Below, piece by piece: positions 5,769 through 5,769 of a stretch of 5,769 nucleotides of DNA (its first letter is position 1; each line of letters begins with the position of its first letter). The DNA comes from Clostridia bacterium (lineage in GTDB: Bacteria > Bacillota_E > RBS10-35 > JAJYVN01): assembly GCA_027335545.1 (NCBI GenBank), contig DAHWHV010000021.1:1-5769 (forward strand). The letters run 5' to 3'. The translations under genes were made by a program, and so were the position numbers. The notes under the pieces were generated by a model that was given only the letters and a program-made list of their open reading frames with translations, did not search any database and was not told the origin of the DNA.

Positions 5769-5769
5769 C

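Overview
This is a very GC-rich bacterial window (G+C and third-codon-position G/C are strikingly high by eye; not computed). It is almost entirely a leftward-transcribed (minus-strand) carbohydrate-catabolism cluster. The gene content is soluble sulfatases, Gfo/Idh/MocA oxidoreductases, a TIM-barrel sugar isomerase/epimerase and a LacI regulator. In my experience this mix is common in Armatimonadota, Planctomycetota, Chloroflexota and some Bacillota/Actinomycetota. The sequence alone does not let me choose a phylum.

Layout in the direction of transcription, from high to low coordinates: the 3' end of a first sulfatase (enters from the right edge, stops at 5430); a 146-bp spacer carrying a 12-bp tandem repeat of almost four copies; an intact Gfo/Idh/MocA oxidoreductase (5283-4255); a sugar phosphate isomerase/epimerase-like protein (4155-3313); a LacI-family regulator whose ATG overlaps the isomerase stop as TGATG (3313-2285); a second, intact sulfatase resembling heparan N-sulfatase (2217-901); and immediately after it the C-terminal half of a second, different Gfo/Idh/MocA oxidoreductase (about 892-389). 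That last gene lacks its whole NAD-binding domain. On the plus strand, the last 49 codons of a small zinc-ribbon protein enter from the left edge (2-151) and converge on the cluster. The roughly 240 bp between the two converging ends hold only weak hairpins.

Inferred working model: the sulfatases remove sulfate (O- or N-linked) from a sugar or small oligosaccharide in the cytoplasm, since the complete sulfatase has no signal peptide. The oxidoreductase and the isomerase/epimerase then convert the released sugar or polyol, and the LacI protein senses an intermediate and controls the cluster. The substrate cannot be read from the sequence. No transporter, glycoside hydrolase, mobile element, CRISPR array, tRNA or rRNA is visible.

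The most unusual items are the sulfatase/truncated-oxidoreductase junction near 890-925, which looks like the scar of a deletion, and the 12-bp tandem repeat just upstream of the intact oxidoreductase.
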